The position numbers were made by a program, and so were the translations under genes. DNA of 64,000 nt from Archangium sp. (lineage in GTDB: Bacteria > Myxococcota > Myxococcia > Myxococcales > Myxococcaceae), in NCBI GenBank assembly GCA_030681645.1, contig JAUXRX010000029.1, positions 184,146 to 248,145 of the forward strand. The letters are read 5' to 3'. Within the stretch, counting starts at the first letter, position 1; each line of letters starts with the position of its first letter. Below, piece by piece: positions 19,117-27,390 of the stretch. The notes beneath the pieces were generated by a model. The model did no database searches and was not told where the DNA came from. It saw nothing but the letters and a program-made list of their open reading frames with translations.

Positions 19117-20070
19117 TCACCCAGACTGTAGTGACGCGGCGGCGGCTTCGGCAACTGCGCGGATGGCCCAGTCAGGTTCGAGAACCGTTGCATTTCCCCC
19201 AAAGGACAGAACCCACCGGGTCAGCCACCGCTCCGAATCGCCGGGCACCGTCACCACCACGCTCCCATCGGTTTGGGTGACCGCCGCGTCACCGAAGCGT
19301 TCCTGCTGGTACGGCGCCAGCTCGGCGCTGAAGCGCACCCGCACCGGCTTCTCCACCTCGCCCGTGCCCGGGAGGTGGGGGGCTGCGTCGGCGCCGGGCG
19401 CGAAGCGCTCTGCCAGCAGCGAGAGCTGGGTGATGCGGTCGACGCGAAAGAGCCGCTCGCCCTGGCGGGTGAGGCAGTAGCCCGAGAGGTACCACTGGCC
19501 GCGGTGGCTGAAGAGTTCGTTGGGCCGCACCCGGCGCTGCTCGGCCTCGCCGCGGTTGACGCTCACGTACCCGAGGGAGATTTCGCGGTGCTCGACGATC
19601 GCCTGCGTCAGCACCGCGATGCTGTCGGGCGCTTCGGTCGCCACGTCGAGCTGCCTGGACATCTCGCGGTAGCGCTGCACCGACTGGGGGGGGAGCACCT
19701 TCTCGATCCGCTGCAGCGCCGACGAGAGCGCCCCACCGGCAGCGGGCTTGAGCAGCGCGGCGGCCGCGGCGAGCGCCACGCCCTCGGCCGCGGTGAGGCG
19801 GGGCGGGGCCGAGAGCCGCTGGTTCAGGTCGACGTAGACGCGGTCGTCTTCCACGTAGACGTCGATGAAGTCGTCGGGCTGGAAAGGAGGGCGCCCCACC
19901 ATGGTGAGCAGGTCGAGCTCTTCGAGCAGCTCGTCCTTCGAGACGCCGACGGCCTTCGCCACCTCCTCGACCTTGAGGCCCGGGTGCTTCGAGACGAAGG
20001 GCACCAGGAAGAGCAGGCGGCGGAGGCGCTCGTAGGCCTGGCTGCGGCCGCGTTCGGCAGGGGAGCTCAT
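19117..20070 (-). CDS. WYL-domain transcriptional regulator (PafC-like)
   Basis: This 317-residue regulator has an N-terminal winged helix (VEEVAKAVGVSKDELLEELD, about residues 37-56) and a central WYL domain with RRVRPNELFSHRGQWYLSGY and RLFRVDRITQL. WYL domains sense small ligands or nucleic acids. The start is the ATG at 20068-20070, overlapping the stop of the preceding WYL gene (ATGA), which indicates translational coupling. The two-WYL arrangement resembles PafB/PafC, which act together in the DNA-damage response of actinobacteria. Here the FHA gene follows, four bases downstream, instead of proteasome genes. Confidence 0.87.
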   Translation of the reverse strand: MSSPAERGRSQAYERLRRLLFLVPFVSKHPGLKVEEVAKAVGVSKDELLEELDLLTMVGRPPFQPDDFIDVYVEDDRVYVDLNQRLSAPPRLTAAEGVALAAAAALLKPAAGGALSSALQRIEKVLPPQSVQRYREMSRQLDVATEAPDSIAVLTQAIVEHREISLGYVSVNRGEAEQRRVRPNELFSHRGQWYLSGYCLTRQGERLFRVDRITQLSLLAERFAPGADAAPHLPGTGEVEKPVRVRFSAELAPYQQERFGDAAVTQTDGSVVVTVPGDSERWLTRWVLSFGGNATVLEPDWAIRAVAEAAAASLQSG

Positions 20071-21065
20071 GCGCCGGCCCCCCGGTGCGCGTCCAGCACC
20101 CGCTGCGCCAGCTCGCGCGCGCGGGCCACGGCCTTCGGCGGCTGGGTGATGCGCGCGCCGGCGCCCAGCGAGAGCACGTAGGTGACGAGGCCGTCGAGAT
20201 CGGTGGCGGTCACGTTCAGCTCGGCCACCCCGTCGTGTTGCTGCGCCTTCACGTTGAAGAGCTGCTCGGCGAGCGGGGCGAGCTCGCCCGAGAGCTTCAG
20301 GCTCACCTCGAGCGGCTCGTGGAAGTTGTGCTGCCAGGGCCAGTTGGCCACGTACGCGTCCAGCCGGAAGTCGTGGGGCACCTCGAAGTCGGCCACCCTC
20401 GGCTTGAGCGCGTTCATCTGGGCTCGGCGAATGCGGTGCACGTGGAAGGTGCGCACGGCCTTGCGGAGGTGGCACCAGCCCACCAGGTTCCACACGCCGC
20501 GGCGCAGCGCGAGGCCCCAGGGGTCGACCCGGCGCGTGGTGACGGTGCGGGAATGGGGAGAGAAGTAGTCGAGGTCGACCGACTTCTTCGCGTTGATCGC
20601 CCCCCAGAGCAGCTCGAGCCGGCCCGGCAGCTCGCGCGTCTCGGCCACGCCGCCCAGCTCGAGGCGCACCCGCGGCGCGGGGAGCGGACCGTCGGCGAAG
20701 AAGCCGACCTTGCGCAGCGCGTGGGCGAGGTCCTGCCGGCCGGGGAAGGCGCCCGAGGCGAGCACGGCCGAGCCCGCGGCGTAGAGCACCGCCAGCTCTT
20801 CCGGCGTGAGGCCCACCTCGGGGAGGTAATAGGCGTTGCGATCGAGCACGTAGCCGGCGGGCCGCTCGTCTTCTTCGTGCACGTGCGTCAGCGGAATGCC
20901 CAGCTCGTGCAGCTCGACCTTGTCGCGCTCGAACTTCCGCTGCGCCGCGTCTTCCGAGCCTGAGTACTCGTCGGGGAAGGCGTCGCGCACCTCGTCCCAC
21001 GTCACCGGGTGGGTGGCGTCGAGGAAGAGGGCGACCAGGTCCAGCAGTCTTTCGGTGCGATCCAT
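20067..21065 (-). CDS. WYL-domain transcriptional regulator (PafB-like)
   Basis: This 332-residue regulator is first in the WYL-WYL-FHA operon. The N-terminal winged helix is MDRTERLLDLVALFLDATHP with WDEVRDAFPDEYSGSEDAA following. The WYL core contains DYFSPHSRTVTTRRVDPWGL, WNLVGWCHLRKAVRTFHVHR and IRRAQ. It is diverged from the downstream WYL protein, so the pair probably forms a heteromer. The start is the ATG at 21063-21065. About 114 bases separate it from the aminotransferase-like gene upstream, enough for a promoter, though none is obvious. Confidence 0.87.
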   Translation of the reverse strand: MDRTERLLDLVALFLDATHPVTWDEVRDAFPDEYSGSEDAAQRKFERDKVELHELGIPLTHVHEEDERPAGYVLDRNAYYLPEVGLTPEELAVLYAAGSAVLASGAFPGRQDLAHALRKVGFFADGPLPAPRVRLELGGVAETRELPGRLELLWGAINAKKSVDLDYFSPHSRTVTTRRVDPWGLALRRGVWNLVGWCHLRKAVRTFHVHRIRRAQMNALKPRVADFEVPHDFRLDAYVANWPWQHNFHEPLEVSLKLSGELAPLAEQLFNVKAQQHDGVAELNVTATDLDGLVTYVLSLGAGARITQPPKAVARARELAQRVLDAHRGAGA

Positions 21066-21179
21066 GGGTGCGCTCTAGAGAGGGGGGCGCATCCTCTCAT
21101 CAATGGGAGGAGCGGGCGCGCGGGAAATCGGGGGGCTTTCGGGTCCGGGAACGGGCACGCGATCGGGGAGCGCCGAGCA

Positions 21180-22361
21180 TCAGCCTGGCTTGACGTGCAG
21201 ACGCGTGAGCGCGCTCAGCAGTCGATCGAGGTCGGTCTCGTCGTTGTACGCGTGGGTCGAGATTCGGACGCCCGCGCCTCGCGAGGTGGTCGCGATGTTC
21301 GCTTCGCGCAGGAGGGTCCGGACCACCTCGAGGGGCGTGCCCTCCACCGGGATCACGCAGATGCCCGAGAGCGTCGCGGGATCGTCGGGCGTGGAGGGCT
21401 CGAAGCCCGCGCTCCGCAGCCGCGCCCTCAGCTTCAGCTGGAGGCCGACGATGTGCTCGAGCGCGACGGCTGGCCCGATCGCCTCGTGGAGCGCGAGCGC
21501 GGCGTCGACTGCGTAAAGACCGACCCACGAGCCTCCTCCTGCCTCGAGCGCAGAGGCCTCCCGGCGGAACTTCGTACCCGTGGCGGTGAATCCGTGGGCG
21601 TCGTCGACGCGCTTCGCGTTCACCCAGGGAAGGAACTGCTCCTGCGGTTGCACCGAGAGCCAGCCTCCGAAAGGCAGGGGCACCTCGTCGAGCCAGCCCT
21701 GGTCGATGAAGAGGGTGCCGGTGCCGTAGCCGGCCATGAACCACTTGTGGCTGGTCGCCGCCAGGAAGTGCGCCCCCAGCTTCTTCACGTCGAGCGGCAC
21801 GTGGCCCAGCCCCTGCGCCGCGTTGATGATGAAGGTGAGGCCACGCGCTCTGGCCAGCGCCGAGACCGCCTCGAGATCGATGCGGAACCCGCTCGCGTAC
21901 TGCACCGCGGAGACGGCGATGGCCCCGGTCTTCGGCGTCAGCGCGGCTTCGAGCTCTGACAACGAGTAGGTGCCGTCGGGCCGCAGGCGCGCCGCTCGCA
22001 GCGTCAGGCCGTCGTAGAGCATGGGCAGGGTGGTGCTGGGAAACTCGGTCTCGAGCGTCAGCACCTCGGTGATGCCGCGCGCCTTCAGCATCTGCGCGAT
22101 CACGTGGAAGCCGAAGCTGGTGCTGGGCGTGAAGCCGACCTCCTTCGGCGTCGCGCCGATGAAGCGGGCCAGCCGGGCGCGCACCTCGTCCTTGAAGCGG
22201 GCCCAGGCCGGGTAGTGCACGTCTCCCGAGTCCAGGGTCTGCTTCAGGTACGCCGTCATCGCCTCGTACACCGGCAACGGCGTGGGCGAAGAGGCGGCTG
22301 CGTTCAGCCAGGTCAGCTTCTGCAAGAGGGGGAGATGTGTGCGCAGCTCGGCAGGCGTCAT
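21180..22361 (-). CDS. class V aminotransferase/cysteine-desulfurase-like PLP protein with Asp-to-Asn change
   Basis: This 393-residue fold-type I PLP protein is related to NifS-like enzymes and isopenicillin N epimerases. The Schiff-base lysine is K206 in TSHKWF, with Q183 in NAAQ. The position of the conserved Asp that protonates the PLP ring nitrogen (D180 in E. coli IscS, same spacing) is Asn180 (FIINAAQGLGHV). The loop where desulfurases carry the catalytic Cys gives no clear match, so it is probably not a desulfurase. The start is the ATG at 22359-22361; the frame is open upstream, but the extension looks unrelated. It is alone on its strand, divergent from a lipoprotein gene. The substrate is unknown. 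Confidence 0.8.
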   Translation of the reverse strand: MTPAELRTHLPLLQKLTWLNAAASSPTPLPVYEAMTAYLKQTLDSGDVHYPAWARFKDEVRARLARFIGATPKEVGFTPSTSFGFHVIAQMLKARGITEVLTLETEFPSTTLPMLYDGLTLRAARLRPDGTYSLSELEAALTPKTGAIAVSAVQYASGFRIDLEAVSALARARGLTFIINAAQGLGHVPLDVKKLGAHFLAATSHKWFMAGYGTGTLFIDQGWLDEVPLPFGGWLSVQPQEQFLPWVNAKRVDDAHGFTATGTKFRREASALEAGGGSWVGLYAVDAALALHEAIGPAVALEHIVGLQLKLRARLRSAGFEPSTPDDPATLSGICVIPVEGTPLEVVRTLLREANIATTSRGAGVRISTHAYNDETDLDRLLSALTRLHVKPG

Positions 22362-22591
22362 GGCGCGCGGGATTCTGGCCGCGGGAATGCGAAAGCCCCA
22401 GCCTCTGTTGCCGGTTTCGGGAGCTTTTTCATGCAATCGACCGAGACTGCGCGCGTGCTGTTGACACGATGTCACGTGATGACGCGTCTGCTGAACCGCT
22501 CCTGTCAGCCCCGCTCAACGGGGGGCGTTGCGAAGCCTGCGGATTCTCTGGGTGCGCTCACCGGTCTTCATGTTGCACGAGGGAAACAGGC

Positions 22592-23035
22592 ATGAGCGCT
22601 CGCTTCTTCCTCATGAGTTTGACGGTGCTGCTGGTGGCGGTGGGTTGCGCGGCCCAGGCGCCCGTCACGCGCGCTCCCGAGGCGCTCTACCTCGCCGTCG
22701 AGGTGCGGGAGCACGGCATGACCGTCGCCCGCCCGAAGATGCTCGGCTTCGAGGGCAAGAACATCACCGTCGAGCGCCGGCAGCCCAACTCCACCAGCCC
22801 CGAGTTCCGCCTGGTGCTGATGCCGAAGGAAGAGGGGCAGGGGTACGGGGTGAAGCTCGATCTCGAGCTCCCCAGCGGGCGCCGCCTCGGCCACGTGGGC
22901 CTGCTTCACGGCGAAGAGCGGCGGGTGGTGCTCGACCAGGACACCGAGCTCAAGGTGATGTTGATGCGCGTCGATTCGCCCGAGTTCAAGGCACTGGTCG
23001 CCCGCTCTCCCCGCATCGGCAAGTCGGCCATCTGA
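22592..23035 (+). CDS. small lipoprotein of unknown function
   Basis: This is a 147-residue exported protein. MSARFFLMSLTVLLVAVGC is a lipoprotein signal (lipobox AVGC, Cys19). The mature part is beta-rich, with LYLAVEVREHGMTVARPKML and alternating polar/hydrophobic strands; it recalls short beta domains of envelope assembly proteins, but I cannot name a family. GAGGG lies seven bases before the ATG at 22592. The upstream 230 bases, shared with the divergent aminotransferase-like gene, hold a TTGACA at 22461 and the palindrome TCACGTGA at 22472, without a convincing -10. An MBL hydrolase gene follows 61 bases downstream. Confidence 0.72.
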   Translation: MSARFFLMSLTVLLVAVGCAAQAPVTRAPEALYLAVEVREHGMTVARPKMLGFEGKNITVERRQPNSTSPEFRLVLMPKEEGQGYGVKLDLELPSGRRLGHVGLLHGEERRVVLDQDTELKVMLMRVDSPEFKALVARSPRIGKSAI

Positions 23036-23096
23036 AGAAACGTTGAGTCACCGCCCACCGCGAGCGCAGCCGAGGGGGCGTGATTAGTCTGGGCCG

Positions 23097-24137
23097 ATGT
23101 CGCGTCGCGCTAGGTCTCGTCAAGCAGGGCTCCGCACGGAGCGGGTGAAGGCGTCGAAGCAGCACGACGGCTCCGTCTTCAAGAACCCCAGCGGCCTCGG
23201 CCCCGGCCTCAAGGGCAACCCGCTGCCCCTGCTGGGGGAATACTTCTTCGGCGGCGCCCAGCGAATGCCCCGCGCGCCGCTGCCGGTCGAGCGGCCCCAC
23301 GAGGCGTGGACGCAGAAGGTGTCCAGCGGGCTGCGCGTCACCTGGCTGGGCCACAGCACGGTGCTGCTCGAGCTCGACGGCCTGCGGGTGCTCACCGACC
23401 CCGTCTTCGGGGCGCGCGCCTCGCCGCTCACGTTCGCCGGGCCGAAGCGCTTTCACCCCGTGCCCGCCTCGCTCGACGAGCTGCCCGAGCTCGACGCGGT
23501 GGTGCTCTCGCACGATCACTACGACCATCTCTGCCGCGCCACCATCGAGGCGCTGGCGAAGAAGTCGATGCCCATCATCACCGCGCTCGGCGTGGGCGCT
23601 CACCTCGAGGCCATGGGCGTCGCGCACGAGCGCATCACCGAGCTCGACTGGCACGAGTCGGTCGAGGTGAAGGGCCTGCGCTTCACCGCCACGCCCTCGC
23701 AACACTTCTCGGGGCGCGGCGTGCACGATCGCAACGCCACGCTCTGGGCCTCGTGGGTGATTCAGACCGCCAACCGCAAGGTCTTCTTCTCGGGCGACAC
23801 CGGCCTCACCGAGCAGTTCGAGGACATCGGCCAGAAGTACGGGCCGTTCGAGCTGGTGATGCTCGAGGTCGGGGCGTGGCACCCGAGCTGGGGCACCATT
23901 CACCTCGGCCCCGAGAACGCGCTCAAGGCCTTCCAGATGCTCGGCGGCGGCACGCTGCTGCCCGTGCACTGGGGCACGTTCAACCTCGCCCTGCACGCGT
24001 GGGACGAGCCGGCCGAGACGCTGGTGAAGCTCGCCGAAGAGCAGAAGCTGCGGGTGGTGACCCCGAAGCTGGGCCTCGTGTTCGAGCCCGCGCACCTCGA
24101 GCGCCCCACCGCGTGGTGGCGCGAGGTCGAGCGCTGA
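23097..24137 (+). CDS. MBL-fold hydrolase, NAPE-PLD/UlaG-like
   Basis: This 346-residue metallo-beta-lactamase-fold protein resembles N-acylphosphatidylethanolamine phospholipase D and UlaG-type lactonases. Motifs are WLGHSTVLLELDGLRVLTDP, the metal site SHDHYDHL (HxHxDH) and FSGDTG. The VMLEVGAWHPSWGTIHLGPE region and LLPVHWGTF supply the last ligands. The basic N-terminal 40 residues precede the family's conserved core. By homology it may hydrolyse a phosphodiester of a phospholipid, but the substrate is not fixed by sequence. No signal peptide is seen. The start at 23097 lacks a clear ribosome binding site, so a few residues at the N-terminus are uncertain. Confidence 0.85.
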   Translation: MSRRARSRQAGLRTERVKASKQHDGSVFKNPSGLGPGLKGNPLPLLGEYFFGGAQRMPRAPLPVERPHEAWTQKVSSGLRVTWLGHSTVLLELDGLRVLTDPVFGARASPLTFAGPKRFHPVPASLDELPELDAVVLSHDHYDHLCRATIEALAKKSMPIITALGVGAHLEAMGVAHERITELDWHESVEVKGLRFTATPSQHFSGRGVHDRNATLWASWVIQTANRKVFFSGDTGLTEQFEDIGQKYGPFELVMLEVGAWHPSWGTIHLGPENALKAFQMLGGGTLLPVHWGTFNLALHAWDEPAETLVKLAEEQKLRVVTPKLGLVFEPAHLERPTAWWREVER

Positions 24138-24181
24138 GTTTGGGGGTAGGGTAGGCCGTCGTTCTTCCGCCGGGGGCGCGC

Positions 24182-24565
24182 TTGAGACCTTTCGCCAGTG
24201 GTGAGCTGCGCATCGACGTCATCGCCCTGTCGGTCACCCGGTTCCGGCTCGACTGGAGGGGCCGCAGCGCCAGCCGCGCCCCGGGCGTCGACCTTCAGCC
24301 GTACCTCGCAGCGGTGCTCACCGAGGCCCGCAACACGCAGGCGACCATCGAGATGCACTTCGAGGCGCTGGAGTACTTCAACTCTTCCACCGTGGCGGTG
24401 CTGATCGACTTCGTGCGCGCGGCCTGCGGCGTGAAGGTGCCGGTGACGATCAGCTACTCGGCGGAGGTCCGCTGGCAGCGCTTGAGCTTCCAGGCCCTGC
24501 AGGTGTTCTCCCTGATGGACCAGCACATCAAGGTCGCGCCCATCTCCGCTTCGGCCCCGGCCTGA
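24182..24565 (+). CDS. slr1659/STAS-like regulator, copy 1
   Basis: This 127-residue cytoplasmic protein contains HFEALEYFNSSTVAVLIDFV, the hallmark of the slr1659-type STAS-like family. The Ser/Thr in NSST aligns with the phosphorylated position of anti-sigma-factor antagonists. The start is a TTG at 24182, supported by alignment with the GTG start of the near-identical paralogue at 25137 and by a shared CCGGGGGC just upstream. The two proteins are roughly three quarters identical by eye. Upstream, GGGTAGGGT (24144) and CGTCGTTCT (24157) recur before copy 2. The gene is convergent with a lipoprotein gene one base away. The role is inferred: a phospho-switch binding partner of a kinase or adaptor. 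Confidence 0.78.
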   Translation: MRPFASGELRIDVIALSVTRFRLDWRGRSASRAPGVDLQPYLAAVLTEARNTQATIEMHFEALEYFNSSTVAVLIDFVRAACGVKVPVTISYSAEVRWQRLSFQALQVFSLMDQHIKVAPISASAPA

Positions 24566-24566
24566 A

Positions 24567-25046
24567 TCACCGCCCGGGTGGAGGTGGCGGGAGCGCCGGG
24601 GTCACCACCACGCCGATCGCTCCGCCGTACCGCAGCAGCTCGTCGTGTTGCCAGCTGTCCATCACGTAGCGCTCGTCGAGGGCGCCGGTCTCGTTCATGG
24701 GGGTGATCAGCGCCTGGTCGAGGCCGGTACACTGCACGTTGTAGAACTTCACGTCGGCGGGGTACTTGCCCTTCGGCAGCAGCGGGCCGCGCTTCGAGTG
24801 CTCCACCATGGCGTAGGTGTTCCGCGCCATCACCCGGAAGAACCCCATCTCCTTGTCGACGGTCTGCTCGATGTACCCGGTGTAGCGGGACCGGGCGAGC
24901 AGGCGCTCGACGCAGCGGCTCACGCCGTCGTTGGGTGAGACGATCGCCAGCGGTGAGGCGAGGAAGATCGGCTGACGCTGCCGCCGCGAGCAGCCCACGT
25001 GGCTCGCGAGCACGGCCACGAGGATCAGGAGAGAAACAGGTCGCAT
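24567..25046 (-). CDS. small lipoprotein-like protein between the two slr1659-like genes
   Basis: This 159-residue protein has the N-terminus MRPVSLLILVAVLASHVGC, a signal peptide with a slightly irregular lipobox (HVGC). The mature part has no family I recognise; it contains YVMDSWQHDELLRYGGAIGV and a proline-rich end. The start is the ATG at 25044-25046. It lies on the opposite strand between two near-identical regulator genes, one base from the end of the first and 90 bases from the start of the second. It may be a recent neighbour carried along by the duplication, or an insertion between the copies. Confidence 0.7.
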   Translation of the reverse strand: MRPVSLLILVAVLASHVGCSRRQRQPIFLASPLAIVSPNDGVSRCVERLLARSRYTGYIEQTVDKEMGFFRVMARNTYAMVEHSKRGPLLPKGKYPADVKFYNVQCTGLDQALITPMNETGALDERYVMDSWQHDELLRYGGAIGVVVTPALPPPPPGR

Positions 25047-25136
25047 GGGGCGCCTACAAAGCTGTGGGCGCGCGAGGATGCAAGCTCAGACCCGGAAGGG
25101 TAGGGTTCGTGAAGCGTCGTTCTATCCGGGGGCCAC

Positions 25137-25511
25137 GTGAAGCCATTTTCCAGCGGTGAGCTGCACATCGACGTCACCGCGCTGTCAGCCACCCGGTTCC
25201 GGTTCGACTGGAGAGGTCGCAGCGCCAGCCGCGCCCCGGGCGTCGACCTGCAGCCCTGGCTCACAAACGTGATCGCCGAAGCCTGCGCCACCAGGGCGGC
25301 CATCGAGATGCACTTCGAGGCGCTGGAGTACTTCAACTCGTCCACCGTGGCGGTGCTGGTCGATTTCGTGCGCGTTGCCTGCGACAAGACGGTGCCGCTG
25401 ACGCTCAGCTATTCGGCCGACGTTCGTTGGCAGCGGCTGACCTTCCAGGCACTGCGGGTGTTCTCCGTGGCGCATCATCACGTCAAGGTGGCGCCTATCG
25501 CTGCGGCGTGA
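25137..25511 (+). CDS. slr1659/STAS-like regulator, copy 2
   Basis: This 124-residue paralogue of the gene at 24182 has the same MxPFxSGELxIDV start, the identical block RGRSASRAPGVDLQP, and HFEALEYFNSSTVAVLVDFV. Differences are concentrated in the C-terminal half and around residues 43-52. The start is a GTG at 25137 with CCGGGGGC a few bases upstream; GGGTAGGGT (25098) and CGTCGTTCT (25115) repeat the leader of copy 1. It ends four bases from the convergent LytT-like regulator gene. The retained similarity suggests recent duplication or two partner-specific switches. Confidence 0.78.
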   Translation: MKPFSSGELHIDVTALSATRFRFDWRGRSASRAPGVDLQPWLTNVIAEACATRAAIEMHFEALEYFNSSTVAVLVDFVRVACDKTVPLTLSYSADVRWQRLTFQALRVFSVAHHHVKVAPIAAA

Positions 25512-25515
25512 GTGG

Positions 25516-26256
25516 TCAGTCTTCTTCGCCCGGCACCTTGCGCAGGCCCAGCCGCTTGCGCAGGTCTCTGGCCGCCTGCCTCGAGACCTCGACGGACTGA
25601 CCCCCGTGGGTGCGCGCGGTGTAGCCGCCGGTCTCGAGCGGCTCGAGCCGGGCCACGGCCTGCAGGTTGAGCAGCGCGCGGCGGTGCACGCGCTCGAAGG
25701 CGCCCTCGGGCAGCCGTTCCTGCAGTTCCTGCAGGGTGAAGTCGGTGAGGTGCTGGGTGTCGCGGGTGAAGACGGTGACCAGCTCGTCCTCGAGCGTGGC
25801 GTGCGTGATGGAGGCCGGGTCGAGCAGCACCACGCCCTGCCTCGTCGTGATCGCGAGCCGCTCGAGCTGGCTCTGCTTCACCGCCGTGGCGAACTTCTTC
25901 TGCCGTTCCACCTTGCGCGCGCGGTCGAGCGCCTTCTGCAGCCGCGCCGGCTCGATCGGCTTGAGCAGGTAGTCGACCACGCCTGCTTCGAACGCGTCGA
26001 CCGCGTGCTCGGCGTGGGCCGTGCAGAAGATCACCACCGGGCCATCGGCAGGCCACAGCCCGATCGCCTCGGTGCCGGTGAGCTTCGGCATCTGGATGTC
26101 GAGCAGCACCACGTCGACGTCGGTCTTCTTGATGAACGCGAGCACCTCGCTGCCGTCGGTGGCCTCGCCGGCGATCTCCACGTCCTCGAGCGCGCCCAGC
26201 AGGCGGCGCAGGCGGGCCCGGGCGAGCTGCTCGTCATCGGCGATGAGGATCTTCAT
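25516..26256 (-). CDS. LytTR-family response regulator
   Basis: This 246-residue DNA-binding response regulator has an N-terminal receiver with DD at 7-8, the phospho-acceptor D53 in VVLLDIQMP, and the K of LLKPIEP. A short coiled linker leads to a C-terminal LytTR DNA-binding domain (about 135-235), with FERVHRRALLNLQAVARLEP and RLGLRK. The start is the ATG at 26254-26256, overlapping the stop of the upstream histidine kinase gene (ATGA). LytTR regulators often control surface, cell-wall or extracellular functions; no target is evident here. Confidence 0.94.
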   Translation of the reverse strand: MKILIADDEQLARARLRRLLGALEDVEIAGEATDGSEVLAFIKKTDVDVVLLDIQMPKLTGTEAIGLWPADGPVVIFCTAHAEHAVDAFEAGVVDYLLKPIEPARLQKALDRARKVERQKKFATAVKQSQLERLAITTRQGVVLLDPASITHATLEDELVTVFTRDTQHLTDFTLQELQERLPEGAFERVHRRALLNLQAVARLEPLETGGYTARTHGGQSVEVSRQAARDLRKRLGLRKVPGEED

Positions 26257-27308
26257 GGGGTCTCCACGGTGGGAATTCTGAGGGTGGCGCGGGTGCGGCC
26301 TTCACCCGCGGCCTCGACGACGAGCGCGGCGCGGCCGCCGTAGGTGAGCTCGAGCTGGCGCCGCAGCGAGGGCAGCCCTTCGCTGCCTTCGCGTGGCCCG
26401 CGGAACGGTCCCGGGTTCTCGAGCGTGAAGACGAGCTGGCCGGGTTCCTCGCGCACGGCCAGCTGCAGCGCGCCCCGGTGGCCCGCACCCGGCCCGTGCT
26501 TCATCGCGTTCTCGGCCAGGGACACCAGCGACATGGGGGGAAGTCGCACCTTCGGCAGCGTCGGCATCGAGCGCTCGAGCGTGAAGAGCGCCTTGTCGCG
26601 CAGCAGGTGGAGCTCGAAGAGCATGTCGACCAGCTCCAGCTCTTTCTCCAGCGGCCACAGCGGCGCCTTCACCCCGTCGAGCACCGCGCGCAGCATGGCG
26701 GACAGGCGCAGCACCGCGGCCTCGGCCACCTCGCCGTCGATGCGGCACCACTCGGCGATCGCGTTGAGGGTGTTGAAGAGGAAGTGCGGGTCGAGGTGCG
26801 ACTTGAGCGCCAGCAGCTGCGAGCGCTCGGCCTCGGCCTGCAGCCGGTGCACGCGCTGCTCGAAGCCGATGTCGCGGCCCAGCCCCCAGCCGCCCACCAG
26901 GAACAGCGCGCTGATCACCAGCAGCGAGGTGCGCTCGGTGAGGAAGGTGTAGCCGAGCCCGAAGACCTTCGGGATCCCCGCGCCCACGGTGAGCACCACG
27001 CCCGCCCCCACCAGCGCGTAGAGCACCAGCCGCACCGCGCCGTGCGAGAGATCGAGCCCGTCGGGGAAGAGCACCCGGTAGCTCACCGGCGCGATGAAGA
27101 TGAAGCTCAGGCAGAACATCACCCCGATGCCCAGGCCCCACGGGTCGCGGCTCCAGCTGTACTGCGCCAGCAGCAGCGGGGCGCACACCACGAGAATGGG
27201 CAGCAGCCGCCGCGGGTGCAGCAACGCCCGCCAGGTCGCGCGCACGATCGAGCCCTGTGGCACCACGCCGATCATCTGCCACAGCCTGTCACAGCTCGCC
27301 TTCCACAC
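26253..27308 (-). CDS. LytS-type sensor histidine kinase
   Basis: This membrane histidine kinase, about 351 residues, is the partner of the LytTR regulator. The N-terminal half has several hydrophobic spans (LLPILVVCAPLLLAQ and later ones, roughly residues 35-145) and no recognisable sensor domain. A short coiled coil precedes the phospho-acceptor region SHLDPHFLFNTLNAIAEW, the His_kinase (PF06580) signature. The ATP-binding end has SLVSLAENAMKHG (N box) and a Gly-rich GPREGSEGLPSLRRQ. The first start is GTG at 27306-27308; an ATG at 27273-27275 is equally acceptable, and neither has a strong ribosome binding site. The gene is coupled to the regulator by a four-base overlap. Confidence 0.92.
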   Translation of the reverse strand: MWKASCDRLWQMIGVVPQGSIVRATWRALLHPRRLLPILVVCAPLLLAQYSWSRDPWGLGIGVMFCLSFIFIAPVSYRVLFPDGLDLSHGAVRLVLYALVGAGVVLTVGAGIPKVFGLGYTFLTERTSLLVISALFLVGGWGLGRDIGFEQRVHRLQAEAERSQLLALKSHLDPHFLFNTLNAIAEWCRIDGEVAEAAVLRLSAMLRAVLDGVKAPLWPLEKELELVDMLFELHLLRDKALFTLERSMPTLPKVRLPPMSLVSLAENAMKHGPGAGHRGALQLAVREEPGQLVFTLENPGPFRGPREGSEGLPSLRRQLELTYGGRAALVVEAAGEGRTRATLRIPTVETP

Positions 27309-27390
27309 CCCGTCATCTCGCCCGGTCCGGCCCTCCCTGTGGGCAGGTTCGCGCTGAACGGTCGCAGATCACCCCCGAGTGGGCGGCCGC

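Noticed and set aside
22461..22489. TTGACA with TCACGTGA as a sigma-70 promoter for the lipoprotein at 22592
   Set aside because: No -10 element appears 16-18 bases downstream (GCGTCT), so a promoter call is not supported.
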